A stretch of DNA of 64,000 bases. It comes from Desulfurococcales archaeon (lineage in GTDB: Archaea > Thermoproteota > Thermoprotei_A > Sulfolobales > NBVN01). Numbering within the stretch: the stretch's first letter is position 1; each line of letters begins with the position of its first letter. A program made the translations under genes and the position numbers. The notes beneath the pieces were generated by a model, which worked only from the letters and a program-made list of their open reading frames with translations, did no database searches and had not been told where the DNA came from. The stretch is from assembly GCA_015523295.1 (NCBI GenBank), contig WAKQ01000017.1, positions 84,199-148,198 on the forward strand. Direction: 5' to 3'. Positions 62,407 to 64,000 of the stretch are shown here, in pieces.

Positions 62407-62687
62407 CCCCCATGCCCTACAGGGACGATGTCAACGGTAGCACCAGGATATACAGGTGCATTTAAACCCCCAAGAATTTCCACATCCACACCATCAATGA
62501 AGATCAAGTGTAAAGCCCTGAATTTATTTTCATCATCTGCAATCTTCCGAAACTCTTTAAATTCATCTGCAAGCATCTTTAACAGGTCTGAGAGCTTTAG
62601 TGAAGGCTTCACCTCTAGCTGAAGATCTTCCCTGCCTATAATTCTCTTAAGCTGACCAAAAAAACGAACTTTTACAGATGCGGTCAT
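62403..62687 (-). CDS. Ubiquitin-like MoaD/ThiS/SAMP protein
   Basis: 94-residue beta-grasp protein that ends in Gly-Gly (VPVGHGG). Such proteins are activated by an E1-like enzyme and either carry sulfur for molybdopterin, thiamine or tRNA thiolation, or are conjugated to other proteins. Family blocks: VKVRFFGQLKRIIG, SLKLSDLLKMLADEF and NAPVYPGATVDIVPVG. Its coupling to cgi121 by a 4-bp overlap hints at tRNA modification, but sequence alone cannot choose. Confidence 0.85.
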   Translation of the reverse strand: MTASVKVRFFGQLKRIIGREDLQLEVKPSLKLSDLLKMLADEFKEFRKIADDENKFRALHLIFIDGVDVEILGGLNAPVYPGATVDIVPVGHGG

Positions 62688-62697
62688 TCAGCAAACC

Positions 62698-62913
62698 CTA
62701 CTCGCTTTCTACTTCAGCTGACTCCTTCCGCTGCAGCTTAACTAAGTGGGTTAAATAACCGGCTATCTGATTCCTTAGCTTCTTAGATTTTAGGTAGACA
62801 TACTGATCCACTAACTCTTTGTTCTTCTCAAAATCATCGCTTGCTTCACTAGAGTAGAGCTCTAGTAAGGCTCTTGCCGTCCTCTTAACTAATGAAGGCC
62901 TTACCTTACCCAT
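62698..62913 (-). CDS. rps17e: Ribosomal protein S17e
   Basis: 71-residue small-subunit protein, all helical: GKVRPSLVKRTARALLELYS, FEKNKELVDQYVYLKSKKLRNQIAGYLTHLVKL. First gene of the minus-strand run S17e, ubiquitin-like protein, Cgi121; divergent from the thermosome gene. Confidence 0.94.
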   Translation of the reverse strand: MGKVRPSLVKRTARALLELYSSEASDDFEKNKELVDQYVYLKSKKLRNQIAGYLTHLVKLQRKESAEVESE

Positions 62914-62988
62914 CTTAAATACCTAGAATTAGACAGTACTGAAAGCTTTAAAGCCTTATGTGGTGTTGGTGCTTTTAGATAAGAAAAG

Positions 62989-62998
62989 CTTATATAGA
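62989..62998 (+). promoter_or_regulatory. TATA box of the thermosome gene
   Basis: CTTATATAGA about 25 bp before ATG 63018, the standard archaeal distance, so the mRNA probably begins at or next to that ATG. An A-rich BRE-like AAGAAAAG precedes it. Confidence 0.6.
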
Positions 62999-63017
62999 AG
63001 TGGAACTATTTGAAACA

Positions 63018-64000
63018 ATGGGATTAATCATGGCAGAAGGTAGAGTACCTGCTACTGCAGGAATACCTGTACTTATCCTTAAGGAAGGAACTCAGAGAAC
63101 TGCAGGAGCTGAAGCCCTAAGAGCGAATATGATGGCAGCCATAACCATTTCAGAGATGCTGAGGACCACTTATGGCCCTAGAGGCATGGATAAGATGCTT
63201 GTGGATACCTTGGGTGATATTACCATAACTAATGATGGAGCCACGATACTTGACAAGATGGATGTGCAACATCCCGCTGCGAAAATGCTTGTCCAAATAG
63301 CTAAAGGCCAGGACGATGAAGTGGGTGACGGTACTAAGACGTCAGTAATATTTTCAGGGGAGCTTCTTAAGGCTGCAGAAGATTTAATTGCAAAGGACGT
63401 TCATCCCACAGTCATAATAAACGGTTATAAGAAGGCATTAGATGAAGCGGTGAAGCATGCTGAGAAAATAGCTAGGAGCATTGACCTCACTAGCGAGGAC
63501 ATACTTAAGAAGATCGCCTCAACAGCCCTCACAAGTAAGGCAGTTCACGGCGTTAGGGAGCACTTTGCGGAGATCGCGGTCAAGGCAGTCAAGCAGATAG
63601 CTGAGGAGAGAGACGGCAAGACTTACGTAGACTTAGACAACATCCAGATAATAAAGAAGCATGGTGGCTCTCTTGGAGATACTAGACTCGTTTACGGTAT
63701 AGTGCTTGATAAGGAGGTAGTGCATCCTGGCATGCCTAAGCGTGTTGAGAAGGCTAAGATCGCCCTCATAGACGCTCCACTAGAGGTTGAGAAGACCGAG
63801 ATAGACGCAGAAATAAGGATTAGCGACCCTGAAATGATGAAGAAATTCATAGAGCAAAAAGAGAATATACTGAAGGAGATGGTTGAGAAGATTGCTGCTA
63901 CTGGTGCTAATGTCGTTATCTGTCAGAAGGGTATTGACGATGTGGCTCAGCACTTCCTAGCCAAGAAGGGGATACTCGCAGTAAGAAGGGTGAAGAGGTC
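63018..64000 (+). CDS. thsA: Thermosome (group II chaperonin) subunit, 3' end outside window
   Basis: ATP-driven folding chaperone, very abundant in hyperthermophiles. About 328 codons are visible. ATP-site motifs [21 protein letters not shown] and GDGTKTSV are present in the equatorial domain, followed by intermediate and apical parts up to [18 protein letters not shown] at the edge. ATG 63018 is chosen by TATA distance; ATG 63030 ([11 protein letters not shown]) is the other option and gives the more usual N-terminus. Divergent from rps17e. Confidence 0.96.
   Translation, partial: MGLIMAEGRVPATAGIPVLILKEGTQRTAGAEALRANMMAAITISEMLRTTYGPRGMDKMLVDTLGDITITNDGATILDKMDVQHPAAKMLVQIAKGQDDEVGDGTKTSVIFSGELLKAAEDLIAKDVHPTVIINGYKKALDEAVKHAEKIARSIDLTSEDILKKIASTALTSKAVHGVREHFAEIAVKAVKQIAEERDGKTYVDLDNIQIIKKHGGSLGDTRLVYGIVLDKEVVHPGMPKRVEKAKIALIDAPLEVEKTEIDAEIRISDPEMMKKFIEQKENILKEMVEKIAATGANVVICQKGIDDVAQHFLAKKGILAVRRVKR

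Noticed and set aside
1..64000. CRISPR array, IS element or prophage
   Set aside because: No regularly spaced repeats, transposase, integrase or virus structural gene was seen on either strand. The only mobile-element signals are the tRNA copies and decayed frames at 53-57.5 kb.

Overview
This window is a gene-dense piece of an archaeal chromosome, almost certainly from a hyperthermophilic member of the Thermoproteota/TACK (crenarchaeal-type) group. The reasons are direct: a reverse gyrase runs off the left edge; ribosomal proteins S26e, S27e, L44e, L21e, L10e and S17e are of archaeal/eukaryotic type; Alba, TIP49, an XPB helicase, TFS, RpoL, RpoF, PriS, PCNA, Csl4, KEOPS Cgi121, Dph2, Pus10, CarS and a group II chaperonin are present; two tRNA genes carry short introns at position 37/38; and many genes have a GGTG-type ribosome binding site. 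I cannot fix the order or genus from sequence alone.

Layout. 1-8.7 kb: reverse gyrase (partial, minus), CTP synthase, a lone Lrp-type ligand-binding domain, an unknown protein, XPB helicase with a small partner gene, and Alba. 8.9-18.8 kb: 3-hexulose-6-phosphate synthase, a small membrane protein, TIP49, a basic-tailed winged-helix-like protein, Trm112, a phosphohexomutase, a DUF354 protein that appears to start at ATT, a sugar-isomerase-like TIM barrel, RNase HII, a DRG-like GTPase and two unknowns. 18.8-25.3 kb: alkyltransferase with an AbrB-like gene, a DHPS-related pterin protein, small conserved proteins, a single-zinc-ribbon RPB9/TFS-like protein, intron-bearing tRNA-Leu, UPF0147, FAU-1 and thymidylate kinase. 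25.3-29.5 kb: a minus-strand operon Clp1-type RNA kinase, UbiD-type decarboxylase, both aconitase-X subunits and Tmk, which holds the enzymes of the archaeal modified mevalonate route. 29.5-35.3 kb: KsgA/Dim1, an RNase H/RuvC-like protein, CarS, aIF2-alpha/Nop10, S27e/L44e, S26e, ProRS and intron-bearing tRNA-Asp. 35.4-47.4 kb: a long plus-strand information-processing array from aIF5A and SRP54 to PCNA, PriS and a GINS15-like gene.

47.4-53 kb is less conserved: a nuclease-like protein, an antiporter, a drug/metabolite-type transporter with inverted repeats between the two divergent transporter genes, homoserine dehydrogenase, a bactofilin-like protein and a winged-helix regulator. 53.0-57.5 kb is the one clear accessory region. 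It is AT-rich and gene-poor, is bounded by an intact tRNA-Arg(GCG) on the right and a 3' tRNA-Arg fragment in the same orientation on the left, and holds a broken antitoxin gene, other decayed reading frames and one intact gene, a P3A-type H+-ATPase. This geometry is that of an old element integrated at a tRNA gene.

57.6-64 kb returns to core genes on the minus strand (TIM, FBP aldolase/phosphatase, ABCE1, Cgi121, a ubiquitin-like MoaD/SAMP protein, S17e), facing a thermosome gene that runs off the right edge. Between ABCE1 and Cgi121 lie a well-formed candidate C/D box guide RNA and a 27-residue Glu/Trp-rich micropeptide gene.

The metabolic genes fit together as gluconeogenesis (TIM, FBPA/P), pentose supply by the reversed ribulose-monophosphate route (HPS), isoprenoid ether lipid synthesis (modified mevalonate enzymes plus CarS) and pterin cofactor synthesis (DHPS-related protein).
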